Shown here: piece by piece, positions 1 to 7,005 of the stretch
Layout of the letters: the number at the start of each line of letters is the position of its first letter
Position numbering within the stretch: the stretch's first letter is position 1
NCBI GenBank assembly: GCA_910587245.1
Contig: CAJULX010000031.1
Coordinates: 1 to 22,597, forward strand
Origin: Candidatus Gastranaerophilales bacterium
GTDB taxonomy: Bacteria > Cyanobacteriota > Vampirovibrionia > Gastranaerophilales > Gastranaerophilaceae
Length of the DNA stretch: 22,597 nt
Reading direction: 5' to 3'
The notes under the pieces: model-generated
Database searches by the model: none
Told to the model about the DNA's origin: nothing
What the model saw: the letters and a program-made list of their open reading frames with translations, nothing else
Made by a program: the position numbers and the translations under genes

Positions 1-827
1 GCGATATCGTTCAAGGTCTTCCGAGGGTTGAAGAACTTCTTGAAGCAAGAAAACCGAAAGATTCAGCTATTGTTGCGGAAGAAGACGGTGTTGCCGAAAT
101 TGAAATTGAAGATGATGTTGCAAGATTGTATATCGTAAATGAAAACGGCAGAACCGAAATCAAATATCCGATTGAATCAAGCGTTATTGTTATGGATAAG
201 CAGAAAATAACAAAAGGCCAGCCTTTAACATCAGGTCCTTTGAACCCGCATGATGTTATCCGTCTCCGCGGTACATTTGCAGCTCAGCAGTATCTTGTAG
301 ATGAAGTTCAAAGAGTATATCGTTCTCAAGGTGTTGAAATTGCGGATAAACACGTTGAAGTTATCGTTCGCCAGATGAGTAAAAAAGTTAAAGTTGTTGA
401 TTCAGGAACAACAAAATTACTTCCGGGCGAATTGGTTGAACTTAAACTTATCGAAGCTGAAAATGCAAGAGTTGAAAAAGAAGGCGGCGAAGTTGCAACT
501 TATGAAGCCTTATTGCTCGGTATTACAAAAGCTTCATTGAATACTGAATCCTTCATTTCAGCCGCATCCTTCCAGGAAACAACAAGAATCCTGACGGAAG
601 CTGCCGTTGAAGGCAAGAAAGACCTTTTGAGAGGCTTGAAAGAAAACGTTATCATCGGTAGGTTAATTCCTGCCGGAACCGGCTATCATCATTTGATTAA
701 TGCAAATGAAGAAAAAGAAAAAGAAGCCATGAAGCGTGCTCAACAGAAAAATCAGGCAAGAAAACCTTCTGCTATCTTGGAAGAAATTGAAGGAATGTTC
801 GGCACCCCTGATTTTACAATTGAATAA
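1..827 (+). CDS. rpoC: RNA polymerase beta' subunit, C-terminal part (partial)
   Basis: The frame is open from the left edge (first full codon at base 3), so the gene starts upstream of the window. The visible 274 residues contain the conserved beta' motifs DIVQGLPRVEELLEARKPK near the start, then LGITKASLNTESFISAASFQ, and RGLKENVIIGRLIPAGTGY near the C-terminus. The last two belong to the C-terminal clamp/jaw-anchoring region of the core enzyme. The stretch around 'VYRSQGVEIADKHVEVIVRQM' reads like cyanobacterial RpoC2. If the subunit is split here, as it is in Cyanobacteria, this would be rpoC2, but the window cannot show it. The internal TTG at 126 is not a start, because the homology runs through it. 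A strong terminator follows directly. Confidence 0.97.
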   Translation, partial: DIVQGLPRVEELLEARKPKDSAIVAEEDGVAEIEIEDDVARLYIVNENGRTEIKYPIESSVIVMDKQKITKGQPLTSGPLNPHDVIRLRGTFAAQQYLVDEVQRVYRSQGVEIADKHVEVIVRQMSKKVKVVDSGTTKLLPGELVELKLIEAENARVEKEGGEVATYEALLLGITKASLNTESFISAASFQETTRILTEAAVEGKKDLLRGLKENVIIGRLIPAGTGYHHLINANEEKEKEAMKRAQQKNQARKPSAILEEIEGMFGTPDFTIE

Positions 828-834
828 AAAATGT

Positions 835-866
835 CAAAAGACCCTTTTTAAAAGGGTCTTTTGATT
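835..866 (+). terminator. Rho-independent terminator of rpoC
   Basis: A 10-bp stem, CAAAAGACCC (835-844) with GGGTCTTTTG (854-863), has an A/T-rich loop that can extend the stem and is followed by a T-rich stretch. It lies 8 bases after the rpoC stop codon. Confidence 0.85.
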
Positions 867-979
867 TTATAAACTTGTTATTTAAAAATCGGAATTCTTC
901 CAAAAAATTGCCTTATTGACGGTTTTCCTTAAATTTAAATGCGGGTAAGATATTTTGTATTAAATTAAAGGAAAAAAAT

Positions 980-1447
980 ATGTTTAAAAAAATAATTATA
1001 ACGGCATTCTTATTGCTTGGCTTCGCTGCCCCGTCTCTTGCGGAGGAAATAGATGATGTCAAAGCATTTTTTGAAGATTATATAAAAGCTGCAAATTCTT
1101 ATTCAAAATCTGTTATAAATTTTTATTTGCCCGATGCAAAAATTATAAGAGTAGTGCAAAAGCCTGACGGAACTCTTGAAAGCGTTAATTTTCCGATGGA
1201 AAGATATACAAAAGAATTAACAAAAGGTGTTCGTCTTGCAAAATTAAGCAAGTATAAAAACACTTATTCAAATAAAACGTACAAAAAACTTGATAACGGG
1301 GATTATAAAATCAGCGCCGTAAGAACCCCGAACCGTGATAAAACGGGGCTTCCCTTCCATTTTATTGTAACAAATACAAAAGACGGCTGGAAGGTTAAAG
1401 AAGAATCAATGCAGACAACCGTTCAAAAATTCCTAACATCAAAGTAG
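980..1447 (+). CDS. Secreted NTF2-like small protein
   Basis: A 155-residue protein with a clear Sec signal peptide: KK, then a hydrophobic core (ITAFLLLGFAAP), with a likely cut after residue 21 (SLA/EE). The mature part of about 134 residues has the look of an NTF2/SnoaL/DUF4440-type fold. It opens with an amphipathic helix (DDVKAFFEDYIKAAN, about 25-40), continues with alternating strand-like segments, and ends with 'FHFIVTNTKDGWKVKEESMQT', the pattern of the closing strands of that fold. No catalytic residues could be assigned. An AAAGGA ribosome site stands about 8 bases before the ATG. It is monocistronic, between the rpoC terminator and a convergent gene. Periplasmic or outer-surface location follows from the signal. 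The fold assignment is tentative. Confidence 0.8.
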   Translation: MFKKIIITAFLLLGFAAPSLAEEIDDVKAFFEDYIKAANSYSKSVINFYLPDAKIIRVVQKPDGTLESVNFPMERYTKELTKGVRLAKLSKYKNTYSNKTYKKLDNGDYKISAVRTPNRDKTGLPFHFIVTNTKDGWKVKEESMQTTVQKFLTSK

Positions 1448-1469
1448 GCCCTATTTATTGGGCATTTTA
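1448..1469. terminator. Possible weak terminator between convergent genes
   Basis: GCCC (1448-1451) and GGGC (1460-1463) can pair across an 8-base loop, followed by ATTTTAA on the plus strand. The stem is short. It sits exactly between the convergent stop codons of the NTF2-like gene and the FkbM gene, which is the only reason to list it. Confidence 0.35.
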
Positions 1470-2393
1470 ATATGCCACCAAAACAAAGTCTGCAAGCGGT
1501 ATTATTTTTTCGCTTCTTCTGATTATAAATTTATACTCAGGGTTTATTTTTTGAATTTTATCTTTTAATTCAAAAAAATCAAAAGGGGTATGATATATGG
1601 CAATTGAAAGCACGGGCTTATCTCTTTTGATAATTTCTTTTGCCCCTTCTATAATTGAGGTTTCATATCCTTCCGTATCGGATTTTATCAAACCTATTCT
1701 TTCGCTGCGGTTTTCGTAGGTTTCATCAATTGATACAATATCGGCCGTCTCCTTGCTGTTAAAAGAAATCTCCGCTTTAAAATTTCTTTCCCCTAGGCCC
1801 TTTTGAATCGGGATAATTTTATTATCCATATTATCGCATTTTAATATTTCATTTATTACATTAATATTTACACTGAGCGGTTCATATATATGAATTTGCG
1901 GGTTTGGAAAATATTTATGCAGCATAACTGCCGTATCACCGTTCATGCCGCCTGCATCTATAATTATGCCGCTGTTGTTTATATTATTAAAAACCTCATC
2001 GGGTAATTCCCGAAGCCCGTATACATTAAAAAATAAATACGGGCTTATATATAAAATTTTAGGAAAAGGCTGTTTGAATTTTTTTACAAATTTCTTATAT
2101 TCTTTTTCCAATCTTTTATCAGGATTAGCCCATGCTGCTATTCTGTATTTATTCCAGTAAGGCATCATTTGAACAAAAAAATCAACATATTCTTTTGAAA
2201 TATCATCCATTCCATCCAAAAGATGTGCCGTGCAGGTTTTTAAATCATGCGTTTTAAAATACTCATTATATGCATCCTGCCAGAAAAATTTAACTTTTTT
2301 AACAGGTATAATGAAATCAATTATTGTTCTAAAAATTTTTTTAATAAATTCGCGTATTGCAATAAACCATTCAGGTCTGTTCTTTTTATTCAT
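1467..2393 (-). CDS. FkbM-family methyltransferase
   Basis: 308 residues. The C-terminal two thirds form an S-adenosylmethionine-dependent methyltransferase of the FkbM family. The SAM-binding motif I is 'IIIDAGGMNGDTAVML' (from about residue 143), motif II is 'IHIYEPL' with the acidic residue, and the family hallmark 'LIKSDTEGYETSIIEGA' (Lys-x-Asp-x-Glu-Gly-x-Glu) is intact near residues 236-252. FkbM enzymes O-methylate sugars, antibiotics or surface glycans; the substrate here is unknown. The N-terminal 110 residues are Lys/aromatic rich with an amphipathic or hydrophobic patch (FRTIIDFIIPVKK) that may hold the protein at the membrane. It lies 37 bases downstream of the coiled-coil gene and is probably last in the coaD operon, although no functional link to CoA is evident. 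Confidence 0.88.
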   Translation of the reverse strand: MNKKNRPEWFIAIREFIKKIFRTIIDFIIPVKKVKFFWQDAYNEYFKTHDLKTCTAHLLDGMDDISKEYVDFFVQMMPYWNKYRIAAWANPDKRLEKEYKKFVKKFKQPFPKILYISPYLFFNVYGLRELPDEVFNNINNSGIIIDAGGMNGDTAVMLHKYFPNPQIHIYEPLSVNINVINEILKCDNMDNKIIPIQKGLGERNFKAEISFNSKETADIVSIDETYENRSERIGLIKSDTEGYETSIIEGAKEIIKRDKPVLSIAIYHTPFDFFELKDKIQKINPEYKFIIRRSEKIIPLADFVLVAY

Positions 2394-2430
2394 TTAAATC
2401 CCTGCAAAAGACCTTCAAACCTAAAATAAT

Positions 2431-2985
2431 TTACTTTTGATTGTTGTAATCTGCTGCGTTTCTTAAATCATTTAAATACTGTTTGCCGTTCATTACTTCC
2501 TGATACAGCTGATTTAAATGCTGTTCCAAATCGTTTAAAACGCGTTGTGCGTAATTTTGCGCACCGTCTTTAATTCTTATTGATTCTTCATTTGCGTTTA
2601 AGCGGACGCTTTCCGCTTCATTAAAGGCTTTCATCTTGATATCTTCGCATTCTCTTACAACCTGTTCTTTGAAGTTTTCAAGTTTTTCTTTCATATCGCG
2701 CATAATGTTTGATTCATTAAGCATTCTGTGGCGCTCGTTTTCAGCGTCGGCAATAATTCTGTCCGCTTTCATTCTTGCATCTTGAAGAATATCATCTTTC
2801 TTTCTTAAAATTACATGCGCATCTCTTATTTCGTTAGAAACGGCATCAGGGAAGCCGTTAATAACTTTTGATAATTCTTTACTTTTCACCACTACATAAT
2901 GACCCGGTATAATATGCAGTCCTACTTCCCATAGTTCGTTTAATTTATCTATTAAATCGTACATCTTTTCTTCTGACTGTGACAT
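2431..2985 (-). CDS. DivIVA-like coiled-coil protein next to coaD
   Basis: 184 residues, almost all predicted helix. The N-terminal segment (about 1-70) is 'YDLIDKLNELWEVG', followed by a short strand pair containing 'GHYVVVKSKELSKVI'. A long charged coiled coil follows (about 70-165) with the repeating 'A-[DE]-x-I-[IL]-x-[DE]-A-[EK]' pattern seen in DivIVA and ATP-synthase b-like proteins (ILQDARMKADRIIADAENE). In many Firmicutes a protein of the same build (often named 'ATPase' or DivIVA-like) is encoded next to coaD, so this pairing looks conserved. It starts 18 bases downstream of coaD and is clearly co-transcribed. A role in cell-pole, division or envelope organisation is a family-level guess; cyanobacterial Cdv3 is a distant analogue. 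There is no signal peptide or membrane segment. Confidence 0.85.
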   Translation of the reverse strand: MSQSEEKMYDLIDKLNELWEVGLHIIPGHYVVVKSKELSKVINGFPDAVSNEIRDAHVILRKKDDILQDARMKADRIIADAENERHRMLNESNIMRDMKEKLENFKEQVVRECEDIKMKAFNEAESVRLNANEESIRIKDGAQNYAQRVLNDLEQHLNQLYQEVMNGKQYLNDLRNAADYNNQK

Positions 2986-3003
2986 ATTAAAATTGCCTTC
3001 CTT

Positions 3004-3507
3004 TTATTTTTTATTCTTTTGTAAATATTCTACCACACTTTTTGGCACAAATTTTGAAACATCCTCGCCGAATGATGATAATTCTTTAACAATTCCGGAG
3101 GATATAAAATTGTATTTTGGTTTTGTAATTAAAAATACAGTCCCGATTTCAGGCGCTATGGCTTGATTTGTTTGAGATAGCTGCATTTCATATTCAAAAT
3201 CCGAAACCGCACGAAGCCCTCTTATTAGAAATTTTGCACCGGTTTTTCTTGCATAATCAATTGTAAGTCCGTCAAATGAATCAACTTCAACGTTATTAAT
3301 TCCGATTTCTTCAATTGATTGTCTTATAAGTTCAACCCTGTCAGCTGTGGGCAGATAAGATTTTTTTGAATTATTTTTTAAAACAGCGATAATCACCTTG
3401 TCAAACATTGAAGATGCTCTCTCTAATATGTCAAGGTGTCCTTTTGTAACAGGGTCAAAGCTCCCCGGGTATACTGCAATTTTTATATCAGCTTCGTTTT
3501 TCATCAA
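3004..3507 (-). CDS. coaD: Phosphopantetheine adenylyltransferase
   Basis: This enzyme transfers AMP from ATP to 4'-phosphopantetheine, the penultimate step of coenzyme A synthesis, in the cytosol. Its 167 residues match the usual 155-170. The nucleotidyltransferase motif YPGSFDPVTKGH (13-24, with the T-x-G-H signature at 21-24) is intact. 'FLIRGLRAVSDFEYEMQ' is the conserved substrate-binding stretch, and 'FISSGIVKEL' is the C-terminal phosphate-binding motif of the family. Two Met codons stand in tandem at the start, and either could be used. It heads the minus-strand group coaD, coiled-coil protein, FkbM methyltransferase. A TATAAT hexamer lies about 13 bases before the start codon but has no clear -35 partner. 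Confidence 0.96.
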   Translation of the reverse strand: MMKNEADIKIAVYPGSFDPVTKGHLDILERASSMFDKVIIAVLKNNSKKSYLPTADRVELIRQSIEEIGINNVEVDSFDGLTIDYARKTGAKFLIRGLRAVSDFEYEMQLSQTNQAIAPEIGTVFLITKPKYNFISSGIVKELSSFGEDVSKFVPKSVVEYLQKNKK

Positions 3508-3575
3508 TTATTATTATATAATTAAAATTTTTTTGCCCAAAATACATGTTTTGCCATGCAGGCTAATTGTAAACA

Positions 3576-3597
3576 TTTTGTTACAATCTTATGAAAA
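3576..3597. promoter_or_regulatory. Dyad upstream of coaD
   Basis: ATTGTAAAC, ATTTT, GTTACAAT form an inverted repeat (7 bp plus a C/G pair across one bulged base) in the 108-base gap between the XRE gene end and the coaD start. It is AT-rich with no following T-run in either gene's direction, so it resembles a protein-binding site more than a terminator. Confidence 0.35.
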
Positions 3598-3615
3598 ATA
3601 AAGACAACAATTCAG

Positions 3616-3933
3616 CTATTTCATGCTTCTTATAATTCTGTAAATTATTTTTAAATTTTCATCCGAAACATTTTTAAGATAATCTATAATGTATTTTTTC
3701 ATATAATCGGAATCAATTTTTAAATGTTCAAAATCAAATAATTCGGGCAAGGTAACTTTCAGTGCCTCTGCTATTTTAAGAATAGTTTTTGATGGAAAAT
3801 TAACCCCGCATTCGATACTGCTCATGCTGCGCTGGTCAATTTCTACAAGCTCAGCAAGCTCTTGTTGAGAAATATTCAACCCTTTTCTTAATTCTTTAAT
3901 TCTTTTCCCAAGTAGCGTTTTAATATCTTTCAT
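3616..3933 (-). CDS. XRE-family HTH transcription regulator
   Basis: 105 residues. A Cro/C1-type helix-turn-helix occupies about residues 8-65: 'LGKRIKELRKGLNISQQELAELVEIDQRSMSSIE', with SQQELAELVEI as helix 2 and turn and QRSMSSIE as the recognition helix, then 'PSKTILKIAEALKV' closing the domain. The remaining 40 residues are a short helical tail (DYMKKYIIDYLKNVSDENL) that probably dimerises. It is transcribed divergently from the unknown exported protein at 4095, so the 161-base gap may hold its operators. Two similar T6-[C]ATGGT elements stand there about 30 bases apart (near 3986 and 4016). The target genes are unknown. Confidence 0.9.
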   Translation of the reverse strand: MKDIKTLLGKRIKELRKGLNISQQELAELVEIDQRSMSSIECGVNFPSKTILKIAEALKVTLPELFDFEHLKIDSDYMKKYIIDYLKNVSDENLKIIYRIIRSMK

Positions 3934-4094
3934 TCTTTCACCTTTTAATTTGATTTTATTATGTGAATTAATGTAAAAGAATGAGTTTTTTATGGTTAAA
4001 TTTATTAAAATACTCTTTTTTCATGGTATTCTACAATGTATATATAGAAAAATTAAATTTATACTAAGTTTGGATTGTAAGAAGGTAAGATATA

Positions 4095-4964
4095 ATGCTT
4101 AAAAAATTTTTGCCGGCTTTGCTGCTTTTATTTGTAATTAATTTGTTTTGCGAAAAGGCTAATAGTGTTTGTGAAATATCTGATATTAATTATCATAAAA
4201 CCCATATGGCAAACAAAATAGCATTATCTAATGAAGAAGCTGATGCACTATATACTGAAATGATGACTTCCCGAGACAAAGCCAAGCCTGTTCTTAGTGA
4301 GAAAGATAAACAAAAAGAAGCTCTGATGCAGGGTATTTTAGAAGCTCGTACCCTGGGGATGTCGCAAGAAGACTATGATAATATGATACAGTTTCGTGAG
4401 AATGTTTTTCAACAAAATAAGAAAGCTCGACAAACTGAACCTGTTTCAACAAACCCCAGCGTCCTTGAGATGAATAAAATGAAACAACTGCTGGACTCTG
4501 GTGTAGATTTATCTAATGCGGGTAATTGGTCAGAGATAGAACGTAATGACCCTAAAACTAACGCTGCTAAGGTGTATAAGTTAAAACGCGACCTGGCTCA
4601 CTTCGGCAGTGCCGAGCAGGCCGTTGTAGATAATCTGCATATGTGGGGAGCTAAGCAAAGAATTCCTATAACCATGTCTCCGACAGAAGCAACAAGCTAT
4701 TCTCGGGAAAAAGGTTTTGATTTTAAATTTGATAAACCCATATCAAAGGGCGAGCTTGATTATATGATTGAACAGGAAAAAATTAAACAGGATGCTAAAA
4801 AACAACTGGATTTTTATACTGCAAACGGCAAGTATGAGTACACAACTTTTCAGGTTCTAAAATTTATATGGGCAGAAATATCCGGAAGCATGGGTAGTCT
4901 TATAGTATTTATTTTAATAACCTCACTTTTATTTTTAAGTATGTCTTTAAAAATAAGAAATTAA
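4095..4964 (+). CDS. Unknown exported protein with C-terminal membrane anchor
   Basis: 289 residues, family not recognised. The N-terminus is a signal peptide or anchor (LKKFLPALLLLFVINLFCEKANS; a cut after residue 24 is plausible). One hydrophobic segment near the C-terminus (about 263-284, 'MGSLIVFILITSLLFLSM') ends in a short positive tail (KIRN). Between them is a soluble, Lys/Glu/Met-rich and mostly helical region of about 235 residues, including 'SEKDKQKEALMQGILEARTL', with no motif I can name. The predicted topology is a large extracytoplasmic domain tethered at its C-terminus. GAAGG stands 9 bases before the ATG, supporting this start. A TATACT (4060-4065) may be its -10 box. It diverges from an XRE regulator, so controlled expression is likely. 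Base use is a little less biased than in the flagellar genes, which may indicate an accessory gene. Confidence 0.75.
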   Translation: MLKKFLPALLLLFVINLFCEKANSVCEISDINYHKTHMANKIALSNEEADALYTEMMTSRDKAKPVLSEKDKQKEALMQGILEARTLGMSQEDYDNMIQFRENVFQQNKKARQTEPVSTNPSVLEMNKMKQLLDSGVDLSNAGNWSEIERNDPKTNAAKVYKLKRDLAHFGSAEQAVVDNLHMWGAKQRIPITMSPTEATSYSREKGFDFKFDKPISKGELDYMIEQEKIKQDAKKQLDFYTANGKYEYTTFQVLKFIWAEISGSMGSLIVFILITSLLFLSMSLKIRN

Positions 4965-5031
4965 CTAATCTATTGACCTTTTCAAAAAACCAATAAACTA
5001 TATTTTATTTCCCCATTTTTTAAAAAATCTG

Positions 5032-5060
5032 TTGATTTATTGGTATCTTAAAAATACAAT
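5032..5060 (+). promoter_or_regulatory. Sigma-70-type promoter of the 5087 gene
   Basis: TTGATT (5032-5037), exactly 17 bases, then TACAAT (5055-5060). The start site would fall near 5067, leaving a leader of about 20 bases. An inverted repeat CCAATAAA (4990-4997) / TTTATTGG (5036-5043) overlaps the -35 box and could be an operator. Confidence 0.6.
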
Positions 5061-5086
5061 AAAGTTGTAAAAAAGTGCAGGTAAAA

Positions 5087-5620
5087 ATGGACTCCAAACT
5101 TAAAAATAAAATAATATCATCAACATTTTTTGCTATTGTATTTTTAATGGCTGTATGGTATTTCGGGCTTATAATTTCAAGTTTTAATAAAATAGCTGAT
5201 AAAGCTCCCGAAATAAAACCCGATATAAAATCTGAAGTTGTTGAAAGCATACAAAAAGAAGAAGTTAAAATTTTAACACCCGCCTCTTTTAGCGACAGGC
5301 CGGCATATTATACATACAATACCTCGGATAACAGATTTTACGGCCCCTTTAATGAAGAAAATATTAAAGAGGGAGATTATTATGCGGGAATAAGCGCTCC
5401 GCAAAGCGGAGAAACCGTTTCCTATATTCATTTTTATAACAAAAACGGAGAACTTATAGAAATAAACGATAATACTTGTGCATCGGGAGTTTATTATTTC
5501 GGTGAAGGCAATATTTATGTAAAGAATTTTGACCGCTTGTATCAAGTGCGCCCTGATTTGAATTTTTCCTGCATACAGCTGAGTGATAAAGAGTGCAAAA
5601 ATTTATCAATTCAACAATAA
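5087..5620 (+). CDS. Unknown membrane-anchored protein
   Basis: 177 residues from the ATG at 5087. A GTG four codons upstream is in frame, but AGG (5079-5081) sits at the right distance for the ATG. One N-terminal membrane segment (about 9-31, 'ISSTFFAIVFLMAVWYFGLI') after a Lys-rich start suggests an uncleaved anchor with the rest outside the cytoplasm. A Pro/Lys/Glu linker follows, then a compact beta-rich domain (about 70-177) with repeated Tyr-containing strands ('FSDRPAYYTYNTSDNRFYGP', 'GVYYFGEGNIYVKNFDRLYQ') and three Cys near the end. No family was recognised and no catalytic motif is visible. The 207-base gap to the flagellar operon suggests an independent unit. Confidence 0.72.
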   Translation: MDSKLKNKIISSTFFAIVFLMAVWYFGLIISSFNKIADKAPEIKPDIKSEVVESIQKEEVKILTPASFSDRPAYYTYNTSDNRFYGPFNEENIKEGDYYAGISAPQSGETVSYIHFYNKNGELIEINDNTCASGVYYFGEGNIYVKNFDRLYQVRPDLNFSCIQLSDKECKNLSIQQ

Positions 5621-5712
5621 AATTTGCTCTTAAAATTTCTTAAAATTATCTAAAATTTCTCATGCCTTTTTTTAAAAAATCATTAATTTAGATGATATTA
5701 AAAGGTTTTGTG

Positions 5713-5739
5713 TAAAGTATTATATCTTCTTGCCGTCCA
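5713..5739 (+). promoter_or_regulatory. Sigma-28 (FliA)-like promoter of the flagellar operon
   Basis: TAAAGTAT (5713-5720), 11 bases, GCCGTCCA (5732-5739). The E. coli FliA consensus is TAAAGTTT-N11-GCCGATAA, so 12 of 16 positions match with exact spacing, including TAAAG and GCCG. It lies 88 bases before the first flagellar operon start codon. The start site would be near 5747. The match was found by eye, and the sigma factor of this organism is not known. Confidence 0.45.
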
Positions 5740-5827
5740 CCATAATATATGCCTTATTAAAGCGCCTTATAAATTGTGTTTAAAAGCCTTATGGTGAAAA
5801 GGCGAGGGGAAAAAGAGATTTTAAGAA

Positions 5828-6472
5828 ATGTTTAATCCTGCAATCCAAAGCTATATAAATTCTTCAGGTGAAGCTCAGGCAAAGCTTAGAGCAAAGCAGA
5901 TTGATTCGTATTTAAATTCAATCTACCCGACAGAACAAAAACAGCCTGTGCAAGAAGCTAAAGGCACATTCGGCGCGCAGCCCTTTAATGAAGTTTTAAA
6001 AACCTCATCCGATTCAAAACAGGTATTCAAGCTTGATGAACCGCCCTCTATTCCTTTCGGCGCACTTTCCGCTATGGGAAGAAACGGAAAATTAAGCAAA
6101 TCCGATATTTTAAACCTTATTGATAAAACCGCAAATAAATACGGTGTTGATAATAGGCTTGTGCGTGCTCTTGTAAAACAGGAATCAGGCTTCAACCCGA
6201 ATGCTAAATCAAAAGTGGGTGCAATAGGTTTAATGCAATTAATGCCATCCACCGCGGCAGGGCTCGGTGTTAAAGACCCGACAGACCCTGTGCAGAATGT
6301 GGATGGCGGTGTCCGCTATCTAAAATCAATGCTTGACAGATTTAACGGCAATAAAATTTTAGCTCTTGCAGCCTATAATGCAGGCCCTAATGCTGTAAAA
6401 AAATACAACGGTGTTCCGCCATACAAGGAAACACAAAATTATGTAAGGTCAATTTTGAGCATGTATTTGTAA
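5828..6472 (+). CDS. Lytic transglycosylase (SLT fold), flagellar-associated
   Basis: Cleaves the MurNAc-GlcNAc bond of peptidoglycan with formation of 1,6-anhydroMurNAc. 214 residues. The C-terminal SLT/GEWL-like domain (about 95-214) contains the catalytic Glu119 in 'LVKQESGFNPNAKS', followed by 'GAIGLMQLMPSTAAGLG' and 'ALAAYNAGPNAVKKY', all hallmark motifs. The first 94 residues are polar and unstructured-looking (Gln/Ser/Pro rich), with no Sec signal peptide or membrane segment. That is unusual for a wall enzyme, but it is seen in rod-cap and rod-related hydrolases exported by the flagellar type III route. It is the first gene of the flagellar run, 88 bases before fliE, so it most likely opens the cell wall for the rod. 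The ribosome site before the ATG is weak (GAGG is about 20 bases upstream). Confidence 0.92.
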   Translation: MFNPAIQSYINSSGEAQAKLRAKQIDSYLNSIYPTEQKQPVQEAKGTFGAQPFNEVLKTSSDSKQVFKLDEPPSIPFGALSAMGRNGKLSKSDILNLIDKTANKYGVDNRLVRALVKQESGFNPNAKSKVGAIGLMQLMPSTAAGLGVKDPTDPVQNVDGGVRYLKSMLDRFNGNKILALAAYNAGPNAVKKYNGVPPYKETQNYVRSILSMYL

Positions 6473-6560
6473 AAATCGTACGGTAAATATAATTTGCACT
6501 CAAAAATAAACAGCACGGTAAATGCAGAAATTACACAAATAAATATAAAGGAAAATAAAT

Positions 6561-6890
6561 ATGTCTGAAGGCTTCACCCCTAAAATTAATTTAAATGACA
6601 GAATGGAACATTCTAAAATCAGCTCCACAAGGCTTGGTAACATCCGCACAAACAGTGTTGAACAGCCTGAAACCACTGATTTTAAATCGGTTTTCTCGGG
6701 GCTTGTTGAAAATTTAAACCGCGAACTGAATGCGCCTGATGAGCTTACAAAAGATGCACTGAACGGCAAAGCGGATGTTCACGATGTTATGACGGCAATT
6801 GCAAAATCCGAAATTCAGATGAACATTGCAACGACAAGTATCGGGAAAGTCCTCCAAACGTATGAAAAAATCATGCAAATTCAAATCTAA
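6561..6890 (+). CDS. fliE: Flagellar hook-basal body complex protein FliE
   Basis: 109 residues, the usual length. FliE joins the MS ring to the proximal rod and is itself exported by the flagellar secretion system. The C-terminal half shows the family pattern: 'FKSVFSGLVENLNREL', then 'GKADVHDVMTAIAKSEIQMN', then 'VLQTYEKIMQIQI' at the very end (compare the usual D-V-H-x-V-M and E-I-M-x-M-Q-I). The N-terminal 45 residues are polar and poorly conserved. AAAGGA stands 9 bases before the ATG. It lies between the transglycosylase and fliF. A 9-base direct repeat ACGGTAAAT (6480 and 6515) lies in the gap before it, with no known role. Confidence 0.93.
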   Translation: MSEGFTPKINLNDRMEHSKISSTRLGNIRTNSVEQPETTDFKSVFSGLVENLNRELNAPDELTKDALNGKADVHDVMTAIAKSEIQMNIATTSIGKVLQTYEKIMQIQI

Positions 6891-6892
6891 AG

Positions 6893-6981
6893 TTACCTTA
6901 TAAGAAATTTAATAGTATAATTATTTGTGTATTAAGCCTAATTGTTTACTAAAAACCGGCACAGCATAAAATAAAAGCCGG
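6893..6981 (+). promoter_or_regulatory. Possible internal promoter and leader hairpin before fliF
   Basis: A perfect TATAAT (6916-6921) has only a weak -35 candidate (TTACCT, 6893-6898) 17 bases upstream. Between it and the start codon, CCGGC (6956-6960) can pair with GCCGG (6977-6981) around a 16-base A-rich loop. The hairpin ends 11 bases before the ribosome site and has no T-run, so it is not an obvious terminator. It may tune translation or mRNA stability. Confidence 0.35.
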
Positions 6982-7005
6982 CAAGCAAAAACAGGAAGAT
7001 ATAAA

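Noticed and set aside
5621..5680. AT-rich near-tandem repeats (T-T-A-A-A-A-T-T-T-C units)
   Set aside because: Imperfect units of low complexity in an AT-rich gap; no hairpin or known element could be supported.
5923..6252. 109-residue antisense frame over the lytic transglycosylase
   Set aside because: Shadow of a gene with intact SLT motifs; no start signal of its own.
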